The position numbers and the translations under genes are program-made. Positions 33,550-41,371 of a DNA stretch of 42,806 bases are shown in pieces. The stretch comes from Candidatus Sphingobacterium stercorigallinarum (lineage in GTDB: Bacteria > Bacteroidota > Bacteroidia > Sphingobacteriales > Sphingobacteriaceae): contig DXCW01000057.1 of the NCBI GenBank assembly GCA_019115805.1, positions 1-42,806 of the forward strand. Reading direction: 5' to 3'. The stretch's first letter is position 1. The number at the start of each line of letters is the position of its first letter. Below the pieces are notes generated by a model. That model searched no databases and had not been told where the DNA came from. It saw only the letters and a list, made by a program, of their open reading frames with translations.

Positions 33550-34683
33550 TTAAAAAACAGATGCCGGTTCTAACTTCGAAATCTTACGCACGGCGAATAA
33601 CGATCCGCCAACAGAAATCACGAGTGTAACCAGTAAGAGAAACAAAACAAATCCTGCAGATAAATCAATTTTCAATCCACCACTTGCGGCGCCGAATTTA
33701 AACCCCCATAGAAACAGCATAGCGATGAGGTAACCAATCAAGGCATACAACAAAGCCTGCATCATAATTAGACGGTTAACATACCAGGTCGTTGCGCCGA
33801 TAGCCTTTAGGGTACCGTAGTCTCGAATGCGATCCAGCGCGGAGGAATACAAGGTCAGCCCGATGATGAAAAATCCAGAAATCATGGCAAAAACTACCAG
33901 TGTCCCAAAACTGAGGCCCATATTGGATGAAATTAAAATTTCCTTCACCGTTGATTTTCTCAATTTCTCTGGATCCCAAGCTTGGACGTTTGGAAAGAGC
34001 TGCTGAATGCGTGCTGCTATTTGTTCTTTTTGTTGCTCAGCAGCTAATTTGACGATGATGATATGCACTTGGTGAATAGGTACATCAGCTAAATAGCGTG
34101 CGTTTTCTAAACTCGTATACATGACGCTGGCCCCAAAAGCTTGCGCGTTACGAGTAATCACAGCCACCTGTGCGCTTTTGCCATTTATTTCAATCGGTTT
34201 TCCTTGAAACAACTCGGTGTCCCAGCTTCTGGCATTGAAATACTCGGCGGATACTTTCATCGGATGGCTTAGTTCGGCTATTTGACCGCTATCTATACGG
34301 GCTTCGACAGGCCCCATAAGAAAAGCCGGCGCGGGTGCGCCCACCAACGTAATTCCTGCGGTCTTGCCATCTAAAAAAGTAGCTCGCGCGTTGGCTAAGA
34401 CGACCGGCTGTGCGGTCAACACACCTGGAACACTTTGAACCTGCTGAACCAAGCGGGTATCCAAACTGTTGAGCTGGTTTACGTTATGGCTTTGCCTTTC
34501 GATGACCCAAAGATCGTTTGCATCTACCGGTGCGTTCCCTACGAGGTTTCCCATCAGCCCCATCAGGAACAAAAGCAGACTAAGTTGCTGGCCAATTAAA
34601 AAAACACTGATAAAAATAGCAGTGACGATGCCAATGCTCTTCGCTTTCCCGTACCGTATGAATCTCCAGGCTAAAGGCAACAT
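33550..34683 (-). CDS. FtsX/MacB-type ABC exporter permease (DevC-like)
   Basis: A 377-residue permease with the FtsX/MacB layout: one N-terminal helix (IVTAIFISVFLIGQQLSLLLF), a periplasmic domain of ~210 residues, then three C-terminal helices (VVFAMISGFFIIGLTLY, ALLYALIGYLIAMLFLW, FVLFLLLVTLVISVGGSLF). RDYGTLKAIGATTWYV is the cytoplasmic coupling segment, and it ends in KLEPASVF, the family tail. With a separate ATPase and a HlyD-type adaptor it matches the DevBCA organisation known from cyanobacterial glycolipid export; MacB proper carries the ATPase fused. It lies 1 base after the adaptor gene and 5 before the TolC gene. Substrate unknown. Confidence 0.9.
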   Translation of the reverse strand: MLPLAWRFIRYGKAKSIGIVTAIFISVFLIGQQLSLLLFLMGLMGNLVGNAPVDANDLWVIERQSHNVNQLNSLDTRLVQQVQSVPGVLTAQPVVLANARATFLDGKTAGITLVGAPAPAFLMGPVEARIDSGQIAELSHPMKVSAEYFNARSWDTELFQGKPIEINGKSAQVAVITRNAQAFGASVMYTSLENARYLADVPIHQVHIIIVKLAAEQQKEQIAARIQQLFPNVQAWDPEKLRKSTVKEILISSNMGLSFGTLVVFAMISGFFIIGLTLYSSALDRIRDYGTLKAIGATTWYVNRLIMMQALLYALIGYLIAMLFLWGFKFGAASGGLKIDLSAGFVLFLLLVTLVISVGGSLFAVRKISKLEPASVF

Positions 34684-34684
34684 A

Positions 34685-35623
34685 TTAGTTGATTTGAATC
34701 CGGCATTCCACTTTTGTATTGATTAACAGTCCTTGATGATCCTCAGGCGTAATCCGAATCGGGCGTACTCGGCGATCTTCCGCTTCATTCGCTGTTTCGT
34801 ACAGTATCGATTTATTTTGCAACACCGGTCCTAGGAAGGAAACGACGCCTTGCCCGGTGACGCGGCCAGACTGAAAGGTCACGCGCTGGCCTAAACGGAC
34901 GCTATCGGCAAATAATTCATCGACTTCGGCCTCGATTAGGAGTGCACGTTGCCCCACCATTTGCGCCAACTCATCCCCTGGATTCACCGATTGGCCAGGA
35001 TCCACTCTCACATCGGTAAGTAGACCATCTTTGCGGGCACGTATCTGGAGATCTGCCAAGTCACGTTCGGCCTTTTCGATTGAAATCGTTTGTTCTTTTT
35101 GCTTGGCTTTATCGGCATCCAGTTGGCGTTGTAAGCCGCGAACTCGTTCCTCTTGCTGTAGAAAAGCAGTGCGATCGGCATCCAGTTGTTCTTTGGTCTC
35201 TGCATGTTTTCTGTACAGTGCCATTGACGTTTCCCATTGCGATTTAAGTGTTTGAAGTTGAATTTCGGCTTGTCGTAATTCGGTGCGATTAACCCCTTGT
35301 AACTGCTGCATGTTTTCCAATGCAAATCGATGCTGACGAACATCCAGATCTTCATGATGTTGTGCTAAGCGGAAAATCACTTGACCCGCCCTCAGGGTAT
35401 CCCCCTCACGAGCAAGTACTTCATCGATGCGCCCTTGCACCGGAGAGGCGACCACTTGCCATCCTCCTTCAGGCACGACTTTTCCAACCGCTACCACTGT
35501 ACGAAGCGACCAGGGCTCGGTCGGTTGCTGTTCCTTTTGATCTGGGCTCGATGAGCAACTACTAAGCACTATCAGGAACAGGTAACTCCAGATCGTGCTC
35601 CACTTAACGATAATCTTCTTCAT
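34685..35623 (-). CDS. HlyD/DevB-type periplasmic adaptor lipoprotein
   Basis: About 312 residues, the membrane-fusion subunit joining inner-membrane permease and TolC. I start it at the ATG ending at 35623 (MKKIIVKWSTIW); this yields a lipoprotein signal with LIVLSSC and Cys23 as lipidation site. Lipoyl-like halves flank the hairpin: VVASPVQGRIDEVLAREGDTLRAGQVIF first and LQIRARKDGLLTDVRVDPGQSVNPGDEL after. The coiled-coil hairpin between them (about 105-205) is Gln/Glu/Lys rich. A membrane-proximal beta domain ends the protein. The longer open frame upstream merely overlaps the ATPase gene. The real start overlaps that gene by 20 bases, so the two are translationally linked. Confidence 0.9.
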   Translation of the reverse strand: MKKIIVKWSTIWSYLFLIVLSSCSSSPDQKEQQPTEPWSLRTVVAVGKVVPEGGWQVVASPVQGRIDEVLAREGDTLRAGQVIFRLAQHHEDLDVRQHRFALENMQQLQGVNRTELRQAEIQLQTLKSQWETSMALYRKHAETKEQLDADRTAFLQQEERVRGLQRQLDADKAKQKEQTISIEKAERDLADLQIRARKDGLLTDVRVDPGQSVNPGDELAQMVGQRALLIEAEVDELFADSVRLGQRVTFQSGRVTGQGVVSFLGPVLQNKSILYETANEAEDRRVRPIRITPEDHQGLLINTKVECRIQIN

Positions 35624-36305
35624 TTGAAATGCTGTTTGATACCCTTCCTTCCTCCACATAAATAACGCGATCCGCGTACTTACGTAAGCGCAGATCATGC
35701 GACACCACGACAACTGCCTTGCCACCTTTGCTCAGCCTTGCCAGTTCCTCCATGACCATACCCGCACTTTTCGCATCTAACGAGGCCGTGGGCTCATCGC
35801 AGAGCACCAACTCGGGTTCAGTCACCAGTGCGCGAGCGATCGCCACACGTTGTTTTTGCCCACCACTGAGTTTCATCGGTAAATTATGAATCCGATCGGC
35901 TAAGCCCATCTCCCGCAATGCGGCCTCCGCTTGTTGGCGCGCCTGATTTCGAGAAACACCTTGTAATAGGAGGGGCTGCATGGTGTTTTCTAAGGCGCTA
36001 AGGGGTTCGATCAGGTTGAATTGTTGGAAGACGAACCCAATTTTTTGAAGCCTTAACTCGGCAAGTTGATTTGGATTTAACTCGGCGACATTCTCATCTC
36101 CGTAATAGACTTGACCAGCGCTTGGATAAATCACGCAACCTAAAATAGACAACAAGGTCGTCTTACCGGATCCCGAAGGCCCCATAATAAGCGTCAACTC
36201 TGCTTTATGAAAGTCCACGGTCGTCGGTTCGAGCGCTTTGATTGTGCTATCGCCTGCAGGGTAAGACTTCTCTACCTGCTCCAAACGTACCATCACTTCC
36301 GGCAT
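35604..36305 (-). CDS. LolD/MacB-type ABC exporter ATPase (DevA-like)
   Basis: A 233-residue ATPase, first gene of the four-gene exporter operon. Walker A is GPSGSGKTT (42-50), Q-loop VFQQFNL, signature LSGGQKQRVAIARAL, Walker B VLCDEPTASLD and the switch histidine in VVSHDLRL. The LolD/MacB class drives mechanotransmission-type permeases that do not carry substrate through the membrane but squeeze it from the periplasm out through TolC. No fused permease is present. The order ATPase, adaptor, permease, TolC and the overlaps or gaps of a few bases show one transcriptional unit. Confidence 0.95.
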   Translation of the reverse strand: MPEVMVRLEQVEKSYPAGDSTIKALEPTTVDFHKAELTLIMGPSGSGKTTLLSILGCVIYPSAGQVYYGDENVAELNPNQLAELRLQKIGFVFQQFNLIEPLSALENTMQPLLLQGVSRNQARQQAEAALREMGLADRIHNLPMKLSGGQKQRVAIARALVTEPELVLCDEPTASLDAKSAGMVMEELARLSKGGKAVVVVSHDLRLRKYADRVIYVEEGRVSNSISNEEDYR

Positions 36306-36422
36306 AGATCCATTTTTTTGCCACTAATTTACTCAATGATTGATCTCCTGACAAATCAATGCGGTAAAATATCACGCCGTACTGCGCAACACCATATCTG
36401 GGGGACGTTACTCCCTCGCCGT

Positions 36423-36779
36423 TTACTGGACGTCTTCTAAGGATCGTACAAATTGCACCTGCTTGCCTTGATTACTTTCCCTGACGAAATCCCGAAAGCT
36501 CCCGCTGGATTCCGTGTCAAAGTCGCCCAAAATAGCCAGGCGCATCCGGTAGTTCGAAAACTTTTGCAAGATCTCACCGGCCAGTTTGCTTTTCAAGTCA
36601 AAAAACTCAGGAGCGAGTTGCTGACGTTGTAGAATGATCATATCAAAACCTTGGTAATATAGATCGCCCATAAGGTCTAATGCTTCCTGTACATCGCTAA
36701 TGCGTAGTTCGGTGGACTGTACCTCGGCAGCCTTTACAGTACCGAACGTATGTGTTGTAATTTTCATAAGTGATATCAT
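36423..36779 (-). CDS. DUF4180 domain-containing protein
   Basis: A 118-residue cytosolic protein covering a whole DUF4180 domain. The pattern ALDLMGDLYYQGFDMIILQRQQ, then EFFDLKSKLAGEILQKFSNYR, RLAILGDFD and RDFVRESNQGKQVQFV is the one I know for this family. The gene can start at the ATG ending at 36779, overlapping the stop of the SDR gene in an ATGA (coupled translation), or four codons later (MKITTHTFG). No function has been established. In Bacteroidota and Firmicutes such genes are often found near regulators or small reductases; here the partner is an NAD(P)-binding protein. Confidence 0.88.
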   Translation of the reverse strand: MISLMKITTHTFGTVKAAEVQSTELRISDVQEALDLMGDLYYQGFDMIILQRQQLAPEFFDLKSKLAGEILQKFSNYRMRLAILGDFDTESSGSFRDFVRESNQGKQVQFVRSLEDVQ

Positions 36780-37435
36780 AGACCAGCCAATTCATCTTCA
36801 ATGGAGCGGTCTCCCTGTATTAAATCCATCGTCTTTCCAATGAAACGCCGCTCAGGTAGTACGTGTAAAATAACTTCGGCGACATCTTCTCGAAAAATCT
36901 CCAAAGGCGCGCCCGATTGACTATCAATGGCAATCTGTCCCGTTCCCGGACCGTCTAAAAGCCTCGCTGGACGTAAAATGGTATAATCCAACGGACTGGC
37001 TTTCAATGCGCGATCCGCATAGTGCTTCGCGATATAATACGGTTTAATTCCAGTCGCTTCCCAAGCACCTCGATTGTCCGCATGGACAGCACTTACCATC
37101 ACAAATCGCCTGACACCAGCGGATTCCGCAGCCTCCATGCATTTGACAGCCCCGTCTAAGTCGACCGATAAGGTTTTGTCAAACCCAGTAGTTCCTCCCG
37201 ACCCAGCGGTAAAAACGATCGCTTGAATATCCTCCATGTGTGTGATGAGATTGTCCACAGCACCCTCCAGGTCGATCAGCCGGTGCATCACGCTCAGTTC
37301 CTTGAAGTACGGCGCTTGATCCTCGTCACGGATGGCCGCGACAGGTTCAAAATAAGCAGATTTGGCCATCTTTTGACACACCAAACGTCCAATTTTCCCA
37401 TTAGCTCCGATAATCAGTACGCGTTGTTTTTCCAT
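36776..37435 (-). CDS. NAD(P)-binding atypical SDR (NmrA/YwnB-like)
   Basis: A 219-residue Rossmann protein of the atypical short-chain dehydrogenase type. The dinucleotide loop is IIGANGKIGRLVCQKM near the N-terminus (GxxGxxG). FTAGSGG is the post-strand-4 loop, and MVSAVHADNRG replaces the classic Ser-Tyr-Lys core; a YIAKHYADRAL segment retains Tyr-x3-His in place of Tyr-x3-Lys. TILRPARLLDGPGTG completes the fold. Loss of the Lys suggests a binding or regulatory role or a different reaction, as in NmrA-like proteins, but that is inference. It is translationally coupled to the DUF4180 gene and divergent from the GH43-like gene. Confidence 0.88.
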   Translation of the reverse strand: MEKQRVLIIGANGKIGRLVCQKMAKSAYFEPVAAIRDEDQAPYFKELSVMHRLIDLEGAVDNLITHMEDIQAIVFTAGSGGTTGFDKTLSVDLDGAVKCMEAAESAGVRRFVMVSAVHADNRGAWEATGIKPYYIAKHYADRALKASPLDYTILRPARLLDGPGTGQIAIDSQSGAPLEIFREDVAEVILHVLPERRFIGKTMDLIQGDRSIEDELAGL

Positions 37436-37548
37436 AGTAGCTTCTTTTTTTGTAACTTAAACATTTCATGACGGGTAGACAAATTTGATTGAACCCAATG
37501 CCTACGCGTCATAGACACAACACCTAAACACAACGAATGATTTTTTTA

Positions 37549-38709
37549 ATGCAAAATAATACGCGGCTACAAAGACTGATTTTAGTTTTTTGCCTATTGT
37601 CGGTTCTCGGCTGTTCCGGAAATGGAGACAAAGAAACCCCACAGCTGAGCGATCCCACAGCGCCAGTGGGCGAAGAACGGTTGACCGTTCCCGGTTCTGT
37701 AAAACCCATTTTGGATGTTTGGATGCGGGACACCTACGTGACCTATCACGCAGCCGATGGATTCTATTACCTAACCGGTACTACCGCTAGTCCCGATCGA
37801 GAATTCGTCGGGCAAACGCACTGCTGGGACTACAATGACGGTTTATATTTGTGGCGTTCCAAAGACATGAAAAATTGGGAGGAGATGGGAAGAATCTGGT
37901 CCTTCGATGAGGATGCTGCCCCCTGGCAAAAAAAAGGAAGTCCGATCAAGCCCGGAGCCCAGTCGTTGAACGGAGATCCTTTGGATTCCATCTACCGCGC
38001 GGTATGGGCTCCTGAATTGCATTATATTGAAAGTAAAGACAAATGGCTAATGGTGGCTTGCCTGAATGGCGGTAACGGTTCCTTCGTGTTAGAGAGCATC
38101 TCGGGCAAACCCGAGGGGCCCTATCGCAATATTCAAGGGAATGCAGAACAAGCGATATTCGAAAATATAGACTTGAGCCTTTTTGAAGATGATGACGGTT
38201 CGGTGTATCTAGTGGGGCATAACCACTTTATCGCCAAAATGAACGAACAGTTAGATGGCTTAGCCGAGCCCTTTAGACGGATTGAAGAGACACCCTATGC
38301 CAGCGAGCCGTACATTGAAGGGGTGTGGATTGAAAAGCACGATGGTCAGTACCATTTGTTACAAACGGTATGGTCCGTTCCGCAAGATGATGGGAGCTAT
38401 TCTTATATCCGGGATGACAAAAAGGATTCGGTGCTACACAGTTACGATGTCATCGTGGCAAGTGCTGATGCTGTTTATGGTCCGTACGGGCCCCGCTATC
38501 CAGCGATCATTGAGGGCGGGCATAACAACATCTTCCAAGATGAACACGGCGACTGGTGGTCGACATTGTTCTTTAATCCACGAGGGGTGATGGGCACGCG
38601 ATTTGACATTACTTGTCGTCCGGCGGTTTTACCTGTAAAATGGGAGCAAGGCAAATTGATGCCCGATGCAGAAGCCGCCACTGCGTTTTATCAGGATATC
38701 CACTTTTAG
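37549..38709 (+). CDS. GH43-like glycoside hydrolase lipoprotein
   Basis: About 386 residues. The ATG at 37549 gives a lipoprotein signal (LILVFCLLSVLGC, Cys22); an in-frame ATG lies four codons earlier. The body is a five-bladed propeller of the GH43/GH117-like clan F: WMRDTYVTYHAADGFYYLTGTT with Asp61 as likely general base, RAVWAPELHYIESKDKWLM, LFEDDDGSVYLVGHN with the pKa-tuning Asp, and YIEGVWIEKHDGQYHL with the general-acid Glu. All three acids appear present. Known GH43 enzymes act on arabinan or xylan. With no SusCD beside it, it may serve a remote locus. Its stop overlaps the convergent MATE gene stop by 4 bases. Confidence 0.88.
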   Translation: MQNNTRLQRLILVFCLLSVLGCSGNGDKETPQLSDPTAPVGEERLTVPGSVKPILDVWMRDTYVTYHAADGFYYLTGTTASPDREFVGQTHCWDYNDGLYLWRSKDMKNWEEMGRIWSFDEDAAPWQKKGSPIKPGAQSLNGDPLDSIYRAVWAPELHYIESKDKWLMVACLNGGNGSFVLESISGKPEGPYRNIQGNAEQAIFENIDLSLFEDDDGSVYLVGHNHFIAKMNEQLDGLAEPFRRIEETPYASEPYIEGVWIEKHDGQYHLLQTVWSVPQDDGSYSYIRDDKKDSVLHSYDVIVASADAVYGPYGPRYPAIIEGGHNNIFQDEHGDWWSTLFFNPRGVMGTRFDITCRPAVLPVKWEQGKLMPDAEAATAFYQDIHF

Positions 38710-40046
38710 CCACGACTTGGGGCGGCAGTGTGTAACTCTTTTCTGATTTCAACATAGTAATACCATAAGAACAGTGCCCGAGCCACGACATACGCAATGA
38801 AGCTGATCCAGAGCCCGGCATTCCCCCATATCGGAGACAACCCGTTGGCTAGCAACAAAAAAACCAATAATGAGGCGAGTGTCGCATTCCGCATTTGTTT
38901 ACTTTTGGTAATCCCGATGAACACCCCGTCGAGTTGAAAGGCACCAAAAGAAAGCGCAATATAGATAGCGGCGTAAATCACGTGCTGGGAAGCCACACGC
39001 TGAACCTCGAGATCTTGCGTGAGTAGCGCCACTAAGGGGGCACCGAGACTATAGATGATCAAGGCTAAACACAGTGCCGTAATGCCGGCGATGCGACTCG
39101 AATCCCTTACCTCGCGTGAGAACGTGCGTATATCTCGCGCACCAAAGGCTTTTCCAGTGAGCATTTCTGCCACATGGGCATAACCGTCCAGGAAAAATGC
39201 CGATAGCGAGACAAATTGGAGCAGAACATGGTTCGCCGCTAACGTGGTGTCTCCAAAAGCAGCGCCTTGATTGGCAAACCAAGCAAAACCGCTCAATAAT
39301 GCTAAAGTTCGAATCATGATGTCGGAGTTCACGCGAACCATACTTATCAACTTCGCGCGATCCATGATCTGTTGCCAAAGTATCCCGATGCGTTCCTTGA
39401 CCTGATGTATACCTAATTGGCGCAACACCATGTACAATCCGAAACAAAGGGTCGACCATTCTGCTAATAATGTTCCTAAGGCGATTCCTTTTACCCCCAT
39501 TTCAAACACTAAAACACAGAGTAGATTAAGCAGCACATTCAATCCGTTTAAAAACAGTTGCAACAGCAAGAGCTGCTTGGTCCATCCTCCACCAATCAGC
39601 GTCCCCAATAGGGTAAAGGTAATCAGTGTAGCCGGCGCTCCCCATATCCGAATGTAGAAATAATCTCGGACCAAAGATTTAATTTCCGTGCTACCGTTGA
39701 GCAAATGAATAGCCAATTCGCCAATTCCTTTTTGCAGAATGATCAAAACCAATCCGATAATCAAGCCCAGTAGCACCGCTCTGAAAAAGACCGCGTCGAC
39801 TTCATTTTTATCGTTTGCCCCCAAAGCTTGGGAAATAAAGCCAGTCGTTCCCATACGTAAAAAGCCAAAACCCCAGTAAACGAAATTGAAGATAAGCGAT
39901 GCTAAAGCTATAGCACCTAAATCCGCAGCAGCGCCTGTCTGTCCGATTGCGGCCGTATCGGCCAATCCTAAGAGCGGCACGGATGCATTAGCGAGAATCA
40001 CTGGGATCGCGAGTTTAACTATCCGTTTGTAGTTGTTTTGATGCAT
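38706..40046 (-). CDS. MATE-family efflux transporter (DinF-like)
   Basis: A 446-residue multidrug and toxic compound extrusion transporter with about 12 membrane helices. The N-terminal lobe begins RIVKLAIPVILANASVPLLGLADTAAIGQ, the family opening with the conserved Pro and the DTA motif, as in the DinF branch. GFLRMGTTGFISQALGAND is the second family signature. FFLDGYAHVAEMLTGKAFGA is the mirrored motif in the second lobe. It exports cationic or other compounds by exchange for Na+ or H+. The start lies about 200 bases from the divergent AraC gene. Substrate unknown. Confidence 0.94.
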   Translation of the reverse strand: MHQNNYKRIVKLAIPVILANASVPLLGLADTAAIGQTGAAADLGAIALASLIFNFVYWGFGFLRMGTTGFISQALGANDKNEVDAVFFRAVLLGLIIGLVLIILQKGIGELAIHLLNGSTEIKSLVRDYFYIRIWGAPATLITFTLLGTLIGGGWTKQLLLLQLFLNGLNVLLNLLCVLVFEMGVKGIALGTLLAEWSTLCFGLYMVLRQLGIHQVKERIGILWQQIMDRAKLISMVRVNSDIMIRTLALLSGFAWFANQGAAFGDTTLAANHVLLQFVSLSAFFLDGYAHVAEMLTGKAFGARDIRTFSREVRDSSRIAGITALCLALIIYSLGAPLVALLTQDLEVQRVASQHVIYAAIYIALSFGAFQLDGVFIGITKSKQMRNATLASLLVFLLLANGLSPIWGNAGLWISFIAYVVARALFLWYYYVEIRKELHTAAPSRG

Positions 40047-40247
40047 ATGACGTCGAATTTAAAGGCAATATCACGCGCACTCAAAGATAGAATAATTTCC
40101 AAAGACTAGTTCCAAAGGCGTCCAATCGAATGGAAAACCAGATCGTCATTTTCGGTCCTGTCGCGTCCTGTGGGGCGAGGGGAGTTCGACTTTCCGGTTT
40201 CGAAAAAATTACCGTAAATTTAACCGGTCTTTTGATCTTCAGTCAAT

Positions 40248-41114
40248 ATGGAAAAACAGGTAAATGCAGATGAATTCGTAGACCGGTTCATGTCCGGAAG
40301 TCTAGATCACCTGAAGCATATACATTCACCCGTAAAAGTGTTTCGCTTGAGCGAGATCGCGCCCCATTTGGATATTCCGATCCCGCCGATATTTTTCGGT
40401 TACAATCTAGTGGTTCACCTGACGAAGGGATATTTTAAGCATCAAATTGGACCTGAGGTATACACCGTACAAGCGCCAGCTGTGCTCATCAGCAATTACG
40501 GAAATATCTCCGCCATTAGTTCGGTCGACAAACTCGCCCAAGGGCATTGTGTGTTGATTAATGATAATGCGATGACAGCACTTTTTAGAGAACACGAAAT
40601 TCTAAACATATTCAGTGTCAGCCCGCTGCTCAATTTATCGGTAAACGAAAATCTAGATTTGGAGGCTTTGCTTCGCCAGCTGTTTAACGAAATACGGAGC
40701 AAAAACCCATATAGAGAGTTGTCAGACAGCCTATTGAAATCTATTTTACTGAAGGTCATTAAGCTCTCCGATGCCAATAAAAAACTCACGCGGAGACAGG
40801 AAATTGCGGTACGCTTTAAGCAATTGGTATACAAAAATTTTAAGGAGCAGAAACACTTATCTTTTTACGCCGATCGGCTAGCCGTATCGTCGAATTACTT
40901 GAATCGATGCGTCTCCTCGGTGTTTAAAAAGTCCTCCAAAGACATTATTTTGGAAGTGCTCATTATGCATGCACAATTGCTATTGGTCGAATCCACGAAA
41001 AGCGTTGCAGACATCGCCTACGAATTAGACTTTACCGACCCTTCTTATTTCTCTCGTATTTTCAAAAAGATAACCGGCATGTCTCCGACATTGTATCGAG
41101 AGACAGCCAGTTAA
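40248..41114 (+). CDS. AraC-family transcriptional regulator
   Basis: A 288-residue activator-type regulator. The N-terminal ~170 residues are a cupin-like sensor region (FFGYNLVVHLTKGYFKHQIGPEVYTVQAPAVLISN). The C-terminal ~100 residues are the double HTH: KEQKHLSFYADRLAVSSNYLNRCV is the first helix-turn-helix and SVADIAYELDFTDPSYFSRIFKKITGMSPTLYRE the second, the diagnostic AraC signature. It precedes the acyl-CoA dehydrogenase-like gene by 257 bases on the same strand, so control of that gene is likely by position. The ligand is unknown. Confidence 0.95.
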   Translation: MEKQVNADEFVDRFMSGSLDHLKHIHSPVKVFRLSEIAPHLDIPIPPIFFGYNLVVHLTKGYFKHQIGPEVYTVQAPAVLISNYGNISAISSVDKLAQGHCVLINDNAMTALFREHEILNIFSVSPLLNLSVNENLDLEALLRQLFNEIRSKNPYRELSDSLLKSILLKVIKLSDANKKLTRRQEIAVRFKQLVYKNFKEQKHLSFYADRLAVSSNYLNRCVSSVFKKSSKDIILEVLIMHAQLLLVESTKSVADIAYELDFTDPSYFSRIFKKITGMSPTLYRETAS

Positions 41115-41371
41115 ATTTCTTTAGATATGCACGATTTGTCCTATTTATTGTACGAATTAAAATAACAAGTGCCATCAATAATCTCGATATTTGTATTGGA
41201 ACAGTTGCATTTCGTTATATACTGATGTCTTCGTAGCCCAACAGAAATGGGGTTGCAGCAGGCAATGCCGGATTTGAGGTGTAACGATGTACGATTGCGC
41301 GGATAGACCGGACGGCTGAACGCGACGCAACTGCTCAAGGGATAAAAAAAAAGAAAATTTAATAAACGACT

